From a virus, in IMG/VR virus record IMGVR_UViG_3300031754_000231, positions 1-26,605 of that record: DNA of 26,605 nucleotides; one strand, written 5' to 3'. The notes beneath the pieces were generated by a model that did no database searches, was not told the DNA's origin, and was given only the letters and a program-made list of their open reading frames with translations. The translations under genes were made by a program, and so were the position numbers. Shown here piece after piece: positions 7,090-15,335 of this stretch (the first letter of the stretch is position 1; each line of letters opens with the position of its first letter).

Positions 7090-7928
7090 ATCGCTCCCGC
7101 CGCCGCGATGGCGTCGAGAATCGCGGTGTCCGCCCCGGGAGAAATGGCGGAAATGATGCCGGAAGCAGCACCGGCGCCGCCGCTGATTAGACCGCTAGCA
7201 CCTAAAATCGAACTCAGGATACCGCCACCGCCGGCAGACTTGCGCTGAGAAGTTTTGTCCGACGTGCCCATCATCACGTTGATGAAGTCCTGAAGCGACT
7301 GCTCGTACATCTGGGTGACCAGTTGCCCTTCGTTCAAATTCACCTGCGAGAGAAAATCTCCGAGTCCCACGGCAGCAGGAGAACCGAAACGATTCCCCAT
7401 GGCGCTGAACTGCTCCATGATGTCGGCTTCGCCGCGCTGGATGCCGGGCTGCAAGGAAGCAAGGAGATTGTTGATGGCACTCTGGTTGTAGCCTGCGCCA
7501 CTGGAAAGAAAATCCAGAATCATGTGCGCCGTGCCGTCGCCGTAAGTTTTCTTCAGGTCGTTGAACAGGCGCGTGTAATCCTTCGGACTCATCTTGCCCA
7601 AGCCGAAGGGGTCGCTGGCAGAACCTCCCGTCGCATTGGTGCCCCCGCCGGGCAAGAGTGCCCCGCCAGAGGAGGGATAGGGACTCGTGTTGGCGGGGAA
7701 GTTCGGCGCCGTCGTGGCCGTAGGAGACCCCGGGACAGCCCCGCCAGTGGTCGTGATCGCAAAAGGATTGTTCTGCGGAGCGCTGCCCTTCGACCCGCTC
7801 GTGCCGACCATGGGCAGCAAGGCATTCGGACCTTTCTCGGCGAAGTCCATCATCACAAGAGGGTTGCCAAGATTCGCACCGGTCGGATTATTCCCGGTCA
7901 GTAAGAGCGGATTGGGAGTCGAGCCCAT
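7086..7928 (-). CDS. Gly/Pro/Asn-rich virion protein, candidate tail-tip or internal protein
   Basis: 280 aa from an ATG that overlaps the upstream TAA (TAATG). Residues 1-110 are low-complexity (Asn, Pro, Gly, Ser, Thr) and probably disordered. Residues 115-220 form a helical domain (SPKDYTRLFNDLKKTYGDG onward, and a Gln/Asn-rich segment with MYEQSLQDFINVMMG). Residues 230-280 are Gly/Ala/Ile-rich and hydrophobic, like a membrane-active tail. A similar arrangement occurs in small ejection proteins of short-tailed phages. The assignment is inferred from composition and position. Confidence 0.75.
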   Translation of the reverse strand: MGSTPNPLLLTGNNPTGANLGNPLVMMDFAEKGPNALLPMVGTSGSKGSAPQNNPFAITTTGGAVPGSPTATTAPNFPANTSPYPSSGGALLPGGGTNATGGSASDPFGLGKMSPKDYTRLFNDLKKTYGDGTAHMILDFLSSGAGYNQSAINNLLASLQPGIQRGEADIMEQFSAMGNRFGSPAAVGLGDFLSQVNLNEGQLVTQMYEQSLQDFINVMMGTSDKTSQRKSAGGGGILSSILGASGLISGGAGAASGIISAISPGADTAILDAIAAAGAI

Positions 7929-8671
7929 TATGTTCTTTCCACGCGAATCGTGACTTGACGGGTGCTGAGTCGCTGGTCGCGCTCCTGCTGATTTTCAAGC
8001 GAAGCAATCAGCCCCGGCCGTTTCTCGGGATTCTCCGGGTCGCCGTACAGCAACTCATGAAGCTTATCCGCTTGGTCCCACCAGCGCATTGCTACACAGC
8101 CTCTTCTCGCGGCATCGTAGCACATCACCGCTTCCCACTCGTTGGCAATATAGACCGGCGAACTGGCCAGGTTCGCATCGTTAAAGGGGTGCTTCTTCTG
8201 GTAGGGCAGGAACACCGCGAAGTTTCTTGTGGGTTGCGCGCCGAACCAGAAGTTCCCGCCGTAGCGCGTGTACTTGAAGGGAATCCCTCCGGGCACGTTC
8301 ATCAACGGCTGAATGGCTTTCGGCTCCATGTAATCCATCGGGTAGGTTACGCCGCTGGCGAGCACCGTCGTCGAGCCTGCAAAGAAGATTACCGGGTCTT
8401 CGAGGCGCGAATAGTCTTCGCCGCTGTTCAGAAAGTAACTCACCGGAAAAACGTTGGCGCTGCCTTGAAAGCCAAGTCCCGGGCCGATGGTCACTGTCGG
8501 ACCGATCAAACGGAGTTCCTCGAAGGGATACTTCGGAGTGAGTTCCTGCAGCGAGCGCGAGATCCATTTCGCTGCCTGCGCCTGCGTGATGTCCTGGCGG
8601 TTCTCGAGCGCCTCGATCACATCCGGCACGAGGTCTTGAATCAACTTCGAGTAGGACCCGGGGTTGTACAT
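7928..8671 (-). CDS. Putative head-to-tail adaptor-like virion protein
   Basis: About 247 aa from ATG at 8671, one base after the upstream TGA; a longer upstream frame exists but would overlap the preceding gene and reads unnaturally. The N-terminus is helical (SKLIQDLVPDVIEALENR and AAKWISRSLQEL). The middle is beta-rich with many aromatic and Pro residues (GGIPFKYTRYGGNFWFG, FAVFLPYQKKHP). A C-terminal helical part follows (ANEWEAVMCYDAARRG). Helices flanking a beta domain are typical of connector/adaptor proteins of short-tailed phages. The similarity is one of pattern only. The C-terminus is charged (RQVTIRVERT). Confidence 0.75.
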   Translation of the reverse strand: MYNPGSYSKLIQDLVPDVIEALENRQDITQAQAAKWISRSLQELTPKYPFEELRLIGPTVTIGPGLGFQGSANVFPVSYFLNSGEDYSRLEDPVIFFAGSTTVLASGVTYPMDYMEPKAIQPLMNVPGGIPFKYTRYGGNFWFGAQPTRNFAVFLPYQKKHPFNDANLASSPVYIANEWEAVMCYDAARRGCVAMRWWDQADKLHELLYGDPENPEKRPGLIASLENQQERDQRLSTRQVTIRVERT

Positions 8672-8672
8672 G

Positions 8673-9113
8673 TCAGCCTGCCAGTAAAACCTCAAAGCTA
8701 CCGGACGTGGTAGCGCCCATGGCGATTTGCACGTTCGACAACCCGGGAGCAATCCCATTGATTACCAGTGCGCTCAATGCCGGGGAGGCGTACAGGAAAA
8801 CTCCTCCCACATCGAGGTTGACGACATTGGCAGCCGCTCCGCCCGAAGGCGTCACCGACAACACGGCATTGCCGCCTCCTACTCCGCCGATATTACGCAC
8901 GTAAGCGAAAGCCCAGAGCGTCACAGGCGGAGCGGGAACGAAATTTTGCGTGCTGTTTACCGGGATAAATATATTTCCCTGGTACTGCACGTTCACGGCC
9001 TTGAAAGACACAGGGGGAGCAATCCTGCTCATCACCTGCACGCTAGTAATCAGGTCCGCGAGGGTAAGCGTAAGGTTTGCGGTGACGATACTGGTAGGAG
9101 CCGGGAGAGCCAT
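8673..9113 (-). CDS. Beta-rich virion protein, paralogue of the upstream gene
   Basis: 146 aa, ATG at 9113 with GAGGTG upstream overlapping the previous stop. It is almost free of charged residues and beta-rich. The C-terminal half (LWAFAYVRNIG, a TPSGGAA stretch, VGGVFLYASP, FEVLLAG) lines up with that of the neighbouring gene at 9123-9512 (VWIVYVRNLD, TPQGGAA, PGGIFLYFQP, DVIIAK), so the two are tandem duplicates that diverged. Small beta-sandwich proteins of this kind usually decorate capsids or tails. The N-terminal half is longer and less conserved. Confidence 0.8.
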   Translation of the reverse strand: MALPAPTSIVTANLTLTLADLITSVQVMSRIAPPVSFKAVNVQYQGNIFIPVNSTQNFVPAPPVTLWAFAYVRNIGGVGGGNAVLSVTPSGGAAANVVNLDVGGVFLYASPALSALVINGIAPGLSNVQIAMGATTSGSFEVLLAG

Positions 9114-9122
9114 AAACTCACC

Positions 9123-9512
9123 TCACTTGGCGATAATTACATCTGCCGAAGTCGTGCCCGCCGAAGGCGTGAGCGTCAACGCCGTGATGCCGCCGGCACC
9201 CTCGGTAGGCTGGAAGTACAGGAAAATCCCTCCGGGAACCAGCAGGCAGGTTTCCGCCGCGCCGCCTTGCGGAGTGAATGTCACCGTGAGGTTCGCGGCC
9301 GCATCCAGGTTCCTTACATAGACTATCCATACCGTCGCCGCCGGCAAGGGCACGACCGTAGCGCCGGTACATTGAAAGAACTGGTCGGAGAACGTCACGG
9401 TAGCGGCGAGCGTAGGATTGTTCAACTGGCGCGTGACGATCTGCTGCGAAGGCGCGAGCGTCGTGTCGGTGATGTTGATTGACGCTGCGAGGACGATTGA
9501 GAGATTGGGCAC
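9123..9512 (-). CDS. Beta-rich virion protein, first of a tandem pair
   Basis: 129 aa from a GTG at 9512 preceded by GGAGG. It is hydrophobic, Thr/Ala-rich and nearly free of Lys. It shares with the downstream gene the ordered blocks (I/A)YVRN, TP-x-GGAA, (P/V)GG(I/V)FLY and a short beta C-terminus. Two cysteines are present (QCTG and TCLL), absent from the paralogue. A decoration or tail-surface role is likely. The decamer GTACTGGTAC lies just upstream of the ribosome binding site. Confidence 0.8.
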   Translation of the reverse strand: MPNLSIVLAASINITDTTLAPSQQIVTRQLNNPTLAATVTFSDQFFQCTGATVVPLPAATVWIVYVRNLDAAANLTVTFTPQGGAAETCLLVPGGIFLYFQPTEGAGGITALTLTPSAGTTSADVIIAK

Positions 9513-9534
9513 GCTACACCTCCGTACCAGTACT

Positions 9535-9879
9535 TCAAATCACGACAACACTATACCCCGCTGTTGCGGTCGTACACTTCAAAAAGATTTGTGTTTTGCT
9601 CCAAGGGGTCACCAGCGACTTGTAAAGAACGCCGCCATTGTCGGTGTGGCCGAAGAAAGTCACCGGTATCCGCCCCAGAACGTGGGTCACGGCGAATTCG
9701 GTGTTGGCGACTCCGGGAGTGGTTCCGGAAGCCTTGCTGCATTCCATGTTCTGCTCAGGGTCGCTGTTTCCAGTTGTTGAGCCGAAAGATACGTTTCCGG
9801 CCAGTACGCGCGCATTCACTTCGCCCTGTCTTCGCAAGGCGGTCAGTTCCGGTTTCAGAACGGTACGTTGCGGTTTCAA
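9535..9879 (-). CDS. Hypothetical virion-associated protein (114 aa)
   Basis: The frame starts with TTG at 9879; GAGGA lies 6 bases upstream, overlapping the preceding stop, which decides this start. The N-terminus is basic and helical (KPQRTVLKPELTALRRQGE). The C-terminal two thirds are beta-rich with aromatic residues (VTFFGHTDNGGVLYKS, KTQIFLKC, AGYSVVVI). A helical base plus a small beta domain is common in phage fibre, receptor-binding or decoration proteins. It sits in the tail gene block. No family recognised. Confidence 0.75.
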   Translation of the reverse strand: MKPQRTVLKPELTALRRQGEVNARVLAGNVSFGSTTGNSDPEQNMECSKASGTTPGVANTEFAVTHVLGRIPVTFFGHTDNGGVLYKSLVTPWSKTQIFLKCTTATAGYSVVVI

Positions 9880-9886
9880 TGTATCC

Positions 9887-10366
9887 TCATGCGTACTTCT
9901 GCCCTACTTCCACTTTTCCGCAGAGCACGATTTGCGCGATCGAGAGTGGCCCGGCATTGGCTGGTCGCGTGATCGAAAGCTGCAAATTCTGCGCCGTCAG
10001 GCGAAGCCCCTGGACCGTGGTCAGGAGAACCCCGGTCGGAATCTGGTTTCCAAGGTTCACGGTTATCAAGGATTCGACGGGATTGCCGTTGCCGACAACT
10101 GTTCCCTGGTCGGTCGTGCCGGAAAGGGCAAACGTCGCCGTGAACGGCCCAAGGTCGCGGTAAGTAAGAATCATCCGCGTGACGCTCGGTATCCTTCCCG
10201 GCAGGACTTGTTCCACCTTGAACTTGTAGACCGAAGGATTGATCGGATCATTAAAACCTCTTCCGGGGTCGAAAGCGTAATAGCCCGTCACTCCCGATTG
10301 CGCGTTCTGCATGGGGAACAAATAAATCTTGGTGCTGGCCGCTACGCCGCCGAAAGATTGGCTCAT
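9887..10366 (-). CDS. Hypothetical tail accessory protein (159 aa)
   Basis: The ATG at 10366 overlaps the stop of the beta-propeller/Hint gene as ATGA, so its translation is coupled to that tail protein. It is beta-rich with Gly, Thr and Val throughout (TKIYLFPMQNAQSG, LTYRDLGPFTATFALSG, LQLSITRPANAGP), one Cys, and no membrane or catalytic motif. Coupling suggests it is made in a fixed ratio with the upstream protein and may assemble with it. If the upstream Hint domain is autocatalytic, this is the nearest candidate partner, but there is no direct evidence. Confidence 0.75.
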   Translation of the reverse strand: MSQSFGGVAASTKIYLFPMQNAQSGVTGYYAFDPGRGFNDPINPSVYKFKVEQVLPGRIPSVTRMILTYRDLGPFTATFALSGTTDQGTVVGNGNPVESLITVNLGNQIPTGVLLTTVQGLRLTAQNLQLSITRPANAGPLSIAQIVLCGKVEVGQKYA

Positions 10367-12063
10367 GGCTTCACCGGGCGGTTGTTATGCGCCACGGCCC
10401 CATTCTCCAGGATGAAATGCCGGTCCTCTTCGTCGTCGCTAAGAACGTGGAGGTTGTAGACCGTGCCCTTCCAGTTCTCGACGCGCTTGAGGTCCGGCCA
10501 CGCCTTCGCGGCCTCAATCCAGTCGTCTTCTTTCCAAATGCCGTGTTCTTCGGTGACCAGTTCGCCGTTGCCCATGTCCAGCATGGTAGCGGAATAGTCT
10601 TCGTGGACGACCAACACCGCCTTGCGGATCCCGTTGCGGTTGACGATTTGAAACTCGATTCCCCATGGCAATTCGTCAAACCGCTGTAAGCCCAGCGGGG
10701 TGACAACACGCACATTGCCGGTAAAGCAGCCGAATCCTCCGCCGCCTCCGATGCCTCCTCCACCACCACCTGAACCGCCGCCCGTTGCCGGAGTTCCCGA
10801 CCCGGCGCTGACCGACGGAGGAAAGAGTCCGGGAACCCCGAGCGAAGTGAGGATCCCGGTCCAGCACTGTTCCGGACGTCCGGTAATCAAGAGTCCTTGG
10901 GTATCGATAACCGCCCAGTTCTTGTCTTCGACCGAGTACCAGTAGTGGCGCGTAAAGGTTTGCAAGGGAATCGAGATGATGTACAGCACGTAGGTATAGC
11001 CGAAGATCAAGAAGGGGATGAGTTGCCCCACGGGCACGCCGCTGGTCCTGCTAAGGTCGGTCATAATCGCATCGCGCGCGGTGCCGCCAATGGCCTCAAA
11101 CGAGGCTACGCCCATCTGGTAAATCTGTTCGGCGGAAACGAAGCACCCGATGGCACCGTACTGCGCGATGCTCCAGGGGTAGACGTTCCCAATGCCGCGG
11201 TCGGAAGCCCACAAGTGGTCGAACTGGAACGGAGCAATGCCTCTTCCCGTAGGCGTGACCTGGGTGATGCCGGAACTGCGGAACACGAATCCTTGAATGC
11301 CGATGGTGAAAAAACCGGTGATGCTGTCGGGCACGTCCAGGAAGTCGTTCTCGCCGGCGTTGGTATTGGCAGCGAAATCCCAGACTAGCGGCAGTCCGTT
11401 CGCGCTCCACCAGATACGATTCGGGAAGCTGTAGACCACGCCCGTACCGTTGTCGAGCACCGAGACGCTGGCTAAGAGTAAATGGTTGTCGAGTTCGGCG
11501 AGGTACACTCCGCCGATACTAAGCGGCCCGGTTGAGCCGGGAATGACCGTAGGCGCATCGGCAACGGGAACCGCGGCAATCGATGTGGAACCCGGAGCTC
11601 CGGCGTTCGCAGCCGAAGGCGCATTGGCGATGCCGTCCCAGGAAGCCAGGAACGTTCCACCGTTCGTGTAGTACAGCAGATTGGCAAACGTGCGGTAACT
11701 GACCGGAATGCCGACAAGGAGCGCGGGCCCGCCGAGGATGGCCCACGGCTGCGAAGAACCCGGGGGAGTGCCGGCTGGCGCGAGTTGCCACAAGCCGCGC
11801 GTGGTAAACGCCACGGTATGCGCGATGCCGTTCACATCGTTGAAGGTGGTCTGTCCGAGTCCCAGGTTCGACTGATCGGTGCCGGGAAATTCCAGTTGGA
11901 AGACTGGAGCGGAGCGCAGTTCCGCATTCCGGAACATGAACCCGGAAGTGAAAGGAGTGGCGGTATCGGGGATTAGAATTTCGGGAGCTTGAACATGTAA
12001 CCCGGTGAACGGGCCAGAATACGTGATCTCAAAGTACCCTGTTGCATCAATCTTGACCGACAC
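10363..12063 (-). CDS. Beta-propeller tail protein (nozzle/hub-like) with C-terminal Hint domain
   Basis: 566 aa from a GTG at 12063, behind GAGGAAGG. Residues 1-420 show repeated short beta blocks (LLYYTNGGTFLASWDG, HLLLASVSV, GFVFRSSGITQV, AIGCFVSAEQIYQMG). Their order resembles the propeller-type tail nozzle/hub of short-tailed phages such as P22 gp10; this is pattern-level only. A Gly-only linker follows (about 425-445), then a Hint domain from Cys446 to Asn560. Hint features seen: CFTGN at the start, TEEH with His507 as the block-B histidine, and AVAHN at the end, followed by NRPVKP. The protein is therefore likely self-processing or anchored through its C-terminus. The downstream gene is coupled by ATGA. 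Confidence 0.88.
   Translation of the reverse strand: MSVKIDATGYFEITYSGPFTGLHVQAPEILIPDTATPFTSGFMFRNAELRSAPVFQLEFPGTDQSNLGLGQTTFNDVNGIAHTVAFTTRGLWQLAPAGTPPGSSQPWAILGGPALLVGIPVSYRTFANLLYYTNGGTFLASWDGIANAPSAANAGAPGSTSIAAVPVADAPTVIPGSTGPLSIGGVYLAELDNHLLLASVSVLDNGTGVVYSFPNRIWWSANGLPLVWDFAANTNAGENDFLDVPDSITGFFTIGIQGFVFRSSGITQVTPTGRGIAPFQFDHLWASDRGIGNVYPWSIAQYGAIGCFVSAEQIYQMGVASFEAIGGTARDAIMTDLSRTSGVPVGQLIPFLIFGYTYVLYIISIPLQTFTRHYWYSVEDKNWAVIDTQGLLITGRPEQCWTGILTSLGVPGLFPPSVSAGSGTPATGGGSGGGGGGIGGGGGFGCFTGNVRVVTPLGLQRFDELPWGIEFQIVNRNGIRKAVLVVHEDYSATMLDMGNGELVTEEHGIWKEDDWIEAAKAWPDLKRVENWKGTVYNLHVLSDDEEDRHFILENGAVAHNNRPVKP
10384..10728 (-). other. Hint / bacterial intein-like domain (within the tail protein)
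   Basis: This 115-residue segment has the full set of Hint landmarks: N-terminal Cys (nucleophile for the N-S shift), TxxH in block B, a Tyr-Asn-Leu-His beta strand in the block F region, and C-terminal His-Asn. There is no homing endonuclease insert. The residue after His-Asn is Asn, not Cys, Ser or Thr, and only six residues remain, so ordinary splicing is not possible. BIL domains with this arrangement are known to cleave at one or both ends. Confidence 0.8.
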
Positions 12064-12072
12064 ATGCCTTCC

Positions 12073-12588
12073 TCAGTTCACCGTGATCTGAACGTAGCCG
12101 GTAGCTGGAAGCGTGTTGATGACTAGGCCGCGAATCCAGTAGACCTTTCCGTAGGTGAATGGCGCGAAGTCGGCGGTCGCTTGACTCGTGGGATTCCATA
12201 CAATATCCCCAAACACATCGGTCAGCAGCAAGGTTTGCGCGGCAGCCGAGGGCTGCCAGAGGATTTGTTCGGCACGAATCATGTCGAGGTAAGCGACCGT
12301 CAACATATTCCCTACGGCGCCTGCGTTGGCGAGGCCGCGATTCTTCATCTGGTTCTGAAGAAGTACCGTCGTGGCGCTGGGCACGGTCAGGACGCGATAC
12401 CCGCCCGCATAACCGGCAACGTTCGGAGCCTGAATGCTGACGGCTTGACCGCTCGAACCCACCGCGAATCCATGCGCGCCGCTGGTCACGAGCAAAGATT
12501 CCCCCTGATTCACAATGCTGGTCAAAGCGAAACTACTCGCTTGGTCGGCATTGAGAAAACTCCACGGGTTTGCCGCAATTTGCGCCAA
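12073..12588 (-). CDS. Hypothetical structural protein (171 aa)
   Basis: The frame starts with TTG at 12588, 8 bases after GGAG that overlaps the upstream TAG; no better start is available. The protein is beta-rich and uncharged (SLLVTSGAHGFAVGS, GGYRVLTVPSATTVLLQN, GKVYWIRGLVINTLPATG). The C-terminal block (LLLTDVFGDIVWNPTSQA) resembles small head- or tail-completion beta domains, but I cannot name the family. It lies directly upstream of the beta-propeller tail gene and is likely a virion component. Confidence 0.78.
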   Translation of the reverse strand: MAQIAANPWSFLNADQASSFALTSIVNQGESLLVTSGAHGFAVGSSGQAVSIQAPNVAGYAGGYRVLTVPSATTVLLQNQMKNRGLANAGAVGNMLTVAYLDMIRAEQILWQPSAAAQTLLLTDVFGDIVWNPTSQATADFAPFTYGKVYWIRGLVINTLPATGYVQITVN

Positions 12589-12597
12589 AGAAAACTC

Positions 12598-13521
12598 CTA
12601 GTCGTAGTTAAACTTGGCGGTGAGGAACATGGCGATGACATCCATGGTTGTCGCCGCACCTACGTTGAAATCGAATTCGATGACTACCGCGGTATTCGGC
12701 GTGATGATGAAGCCCTGGTTCGCCACTGGAACAGGGACGGGAGTGGTATACGCCTGCGCATTCGTAGCCGTCTGCAGGTTGTTGGTGGCTTGGGCAATAA
12801 GGGTAGTTACGGTGGGAGCCACCAGGTTCGGATACTGCACGGCAAACAATCCGATGGTCGGAACGGTCAGGTTCGCTCCGGTAATCAGATAGGTTACCGC
12901 CAAGCCGGTAATGGCGATGCCCTTGGGCCGCGGCGCCGTCACCGGAGTCAACTGCGAAGACCCGGCGAACGGCGGACGTCCTGAAACGCTGCCCGGAGTG
13001 GTGAAAAGATTCTGTGTGATCGGCGCGCCGCCTGTAGCGGCTCCGGTATGCGCGTTGACTACCGTAGCGACGGTGATGTGCGTGGCATCGGGGATAGCGG
13101 TGATGCGCGTGAATTCCTGCACGCCCGAGGCTACGGTATCAAGCGTAACGAAAGAGCCGACCGTGAAGCCGACACTGGAAAACACCGCGATGTTCACGAG
13201 CGACCCAGCCACGATGCTGGCGGTCATCAAGGTCGTCGGACTGCCTACAGGAAGGTTCTGCGCTCCGCCGGCCCGCGCGGAACCAAAGAATTGCTGCATG
13301 TCGTCCTGCACGCCGGTCCGGAAGATCAAACCAGTAACGCCGGCAGCGACAACCACGGCACCTGCGGCGGCCGCGTAGTGGAGCGAGAATTCTCCTGTCG
13401 CTATCTTGGTGATGGTAAAAGCGGTGGCCCCGGTGTTAACGATGTCCGCTCCCGGAAGGAGCGAAATCAATCCATCGGAATAAGGGGTATCGGCTGCAAC
13501 TGCGGATTGTGTTCTGCTCAC
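12598..13521 (-). CDS. Beta-rich structural protein (307 aa)
   Basis: GTG start at 13521 with GAGGAG 6 bases upstream. Ala, Val, Thr and Gly dominate and charged residues are scarce, as in virion shell or tail-tube-like proteins. A middle segment (VGFTVGSFVTLDT, ITAIPDATHITVATV) has the pattern of a small beta domain found in many phage structural proteins. The C-terminus contains FDFNVGAATTMDVIAMF. Its position after the capsid and small head genes would suit a tail or head-completion protein. It ends in TAG, showing that amber is used as a stop here. Confidence 0.78.
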   Translation of the reverse strand: MSRTQSAVAADTPYSDGLISLLPGADIVNTGATAFTITKIATGEFSLHYAAAAGAVVVAAGVTGLIFRTGVQDDMQQFFGSARAGGAQNLPVGSPTTLMTASIVAGSLVNIAVFSSVGFTVGSFVTLDTVASGVQEFTRITAIPDATHITVATVVNAHTGAATGGAPITQNLFTTPGSVSGRPPFAGSSQLTPVTAPRPKGIAITGLAVTYLITGANLTVPTIGLFAVQYPNLVAPTVTTLIAQATNNLQTATNAQAYTTPVPVPVANQGFIITPNTAVVIEFDFNVGAATTMDVIAMFLTAKFNYD

Positions 13522-13588
13522 TGTATTCTCCTCGCCACCGGGTCTCTACTTCGCTCCGGCACATGGGTTAGTTAGAGGAATCTTTTTC

Positions 13589-13861
13589 TTAAAAAATCCC
13601 AGCTCTCGCAGACACATGCTCAAGTTGAGCAGTTACGTCGGTTGGGTTGTAAGTCTTGGGATCCGGTACGAGTTCTCTCCTGTCCTTCGAAATTTCCCGG
13701 GCGGTCCGGAGTTCAAACGAGCCGTTGATGTCGCGGTCCGCGCAGCCGTAGACGCGGCAGACCAGCAACCCCGCGTCCCACACGCACTCCGACAACGGAA
13801 CCTTGCGTTGGCATCTTTGGCAGGTCCAAAAAACATAATCCATGTACCCGCGCCAGATCAC
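13589..13861 (-). CDS. Small zinc-ribbon-like protein (90 aa)
   Basis: The start is a GTG at 13861 whose GTGA overlaps the stop of the previous gene; an internal ATG at residue 7 is possible. Near the N-terminus are C-x2-C (TCQRCQRK), a single Cys in SECVW, and C-x4-C (VCRVYGCAD), enough for one zinc site. The C-terminal half is polar and helical (ELRTAREISKDRRELV). It belongs to a run of three coupled small genes after the capsid gene, the usual place for head-completion and neck proteins. Function not known. Confidence 0.72.
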   Translation of the reverse strand: MIWRGYMDYVFWTCQRCQRKVPLSECVWDAGLLVCRVYGCADRDINGSFELRTAREISKDRRELVPDPKTYNPTDVTAQLEHVSARAGIF

Positions 13862-14109
13862 TTCGTTTTTCCTCGCTTGGGCTTCTCTTCCGTTTCTTCT
13901 TCCGTCTCGGGTTCTTCCGCCGGAGGCTCATTCATCGACCAGCCCACGGTATTCACGCCGAAGGCCACGCCTAGGTTGGCGACGTGCAATTCCATGTAGC
14001 GCAGGGCTTCGTCTCGGGTCTTGGCGCGTTCGAACGTAGGCCCACAGGAGCACTGTGCAAAGTACGTGCCGTCGTCGTTGCGCTTGAAGGTAATCTGGTG
14101 ATGGGCCAT
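13858..14109 (-). CDS. Small CxC/His protein with acidic tail (83 aa)
   Basis: ATG at 14109, overlapping the upstream TGA as TGATG and spaced 6 bases from AGGAG, which decides it over a GTG one codon earlier. The N-terminal half reads beta strand, CSCG, helix ending in HV (FAQCSCGPTFERAKT then ALRYMELHV), a CxCG...H pattern also seen in the plus-strand gene at 23581. The C-terminus is Glu/Pro-rich then Lys-rich (EEPETEEETEEKPKRGKTK). Probably a small metal-binding or adaptor protein of the head region. Confidence 0.72.
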   Translation of the reverse strand: MAHHQITFKRNDDGTYFAQCSCGPTFERAKTRDEALRYMELHVANLGVAFGVNTVGWSMNEPPAEEPETEEETEEKPKRGKTK

Positions 14110-14342
14110 CACGCACTCCTGATTGCATCTACCCCGGCAAGCTGAATGACACTGCCCTTGTTGCGCTCGAGCATCTTGTTCCTTACAGCATCCTTGGCCA
14201 GTTCGAGCATGCCGTAACAGACGAAAGCGTTATCGATCGGGCCATTCAGGTTCATGGCGCCGGTCAGTTGGTCGAGCGTGATGGTCAGCACGAGCACGTG
14301 ACTCGGGACTGCAGTCTTCGCTTGACCGTTGCCGTTGTCCAT
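14109..14342 (-). CDS. Hypothetical head-region protein (77 aa)
   Basis: ATG at 14342 with AGGT upstream. It is the first of three coupled small genes downstream of the major capsid gene. A beta-like N-terminus (VLVLTITLDQLTGAMNLNGP) leads into an amphipathic helix (AFVCYGMLELAKDAVRNKM) and a short polar tail. It has one Cys and no known motif. A head-completion role would fit its place but is not shown by the sequence. Confidence 0.72.
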   Translation of the reverse strand: MDNGNGQAKTAVPSHVLVLTITLDQLTGAMNLNGPIDNAFVCYGMLELAKDAVRNKMLERNKGSVIQLAGVDAIRSA

Positions 14343-14372
14343 TTCTTGTACCTACTTGAAAACAAAATACTT

Positions 14373-15335
14373 CTATGGACCGAAGCTGCCGAACGTTCCC
14401 CATGGAACGGTGGCGCCGACGCTGAACCGCTGCGTCGAGAGGAACAAGAGCACTTGGGTCTGGAAGTCGTCGTCGGTCTGCGCCGCGAGACGCTCTCTCC
14501 AGTAGAACTTCATCTGGTGGCCGGACTTCTCGGCGATCAGGAACCACGCCGACGGGCTGGTCAAATAGTTGAGTTCGAGGCCCTCAAGTTTGTCCGCGAG
14601 CAAGGCGTTCAGTTCGTTGTCGTTGGTGCCGGGCTTTCCTGGCGAGCCGAGCAGTTCCCTCACAATCCAGCGCAACTCTGGCGGGTGAATGAGGTGGCGG
14701 GGCTGGACGTGAATGGGGATGCCGCGGCCATCGGGCATGCGCGTGAAGATGTTGATGGCCTGCTGCAATGCCGTGAAGCTCAAATCCGTATCCGGGCTGG
14801 GGCGGTTGGGGTAGGTGCCCGCCGAAGAGATGATCGACGAGATGCCCGGAGCGAAGGCCGTAGCTTCGGTGCCGCCAAGCAAAGGCTGCGCGGTGTTGAA
14901 TAGAGAAATTCCGGTGTTGGTCAGCACCGTCGAGCCGCCCAGATTGAAGATCGAGGCGCTTACTGCTTCTTGCGCAAAGAGTGCGGAACGGGCATGGGAC
15001 TTAGGCATCTCGCGGATGATGCCGTACTTGTCGTCGGCGATCAGTTGGCGGGTGACTTGACTGAGCAAACCGTACTGCAGGTGGACGTATTTCTTGGTGC
15101 CGCCCTGCAGGATGCCGTCCGAGAGCGGACGGGTACCTTCCGGCATTTCCGGCATCGGGCCGGTCCCGGAAAGTTCGTAGTCGATTTCGTAGGCGTCCTC
15201 GCTGTCCATCTCGTTCAGGAAATGCGGGTATTGCGCCATGCGTGCCTTGAGATCGAAGAACTGTACGAAAATGTGCCTCAGACCAGGCGCAAGAAGCGGC
15301 GGAAAGTTTGCGCGTGACATCTGTGTGATTGGCAT
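14373..15335 (-). CDS. Major capsid protein (HK97-fold candidate)
   Basis: 320 aa from ATG at 15335 with GGAG upstream. It follows terminase, portal, scaffold and decoration genes, the canonical place for the coat protein. The N-terminus (SRANFPPLLAPGLRHIF) and an early acidic arm (EMDSEDAYEIDYELSG, the E-loop position) resemble coat proteins of the Mu gpT-like/HK97 group. Next come a helical spine (YGLLSQVTRQLIADDKYG) and a C-terminal segment with LTSPSAWFLIAEKSGHQ and YWRERLAAQ, the P-domain-like part. Its size is usual for this fold without extra domains. It ends in TAG. Confidence 0.85.
   Translation of the reverse strand: MPITQMSRANFPPLLAPGLRHIFVQFFDLKARMAQYPHFLNEMDSEDAYEIDYELSGTGPMPEMPEGTRPLSDGILQGGTKKYVHLQYGLLSQVTRQLIADDKYGIIREMPKSHARSALFAQEAVSASIFNLGGSTVLTNTGISLFNTAQPLLGGTEATAFAPGISSIISSAGTYPNRPSPDTDLSFTALQQAINIFTRMPDGRGIPIHVQPRHLIHPPELRWIVRELLGSPGKPGTNDNELNALLADKLEGLELNYLTSPSAWFLIAEKSGHQMKFYWRERLAAQTDDDFQTQVLLFLSTQRFSVGATVPWGTFGSFGP

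Noticed and set aside
10384-10728. A true splicing intein
   Set aside because: No Cys, Ser or Thr after the terminal His-Asn, and only six residues follow, so there is no real C-extein.
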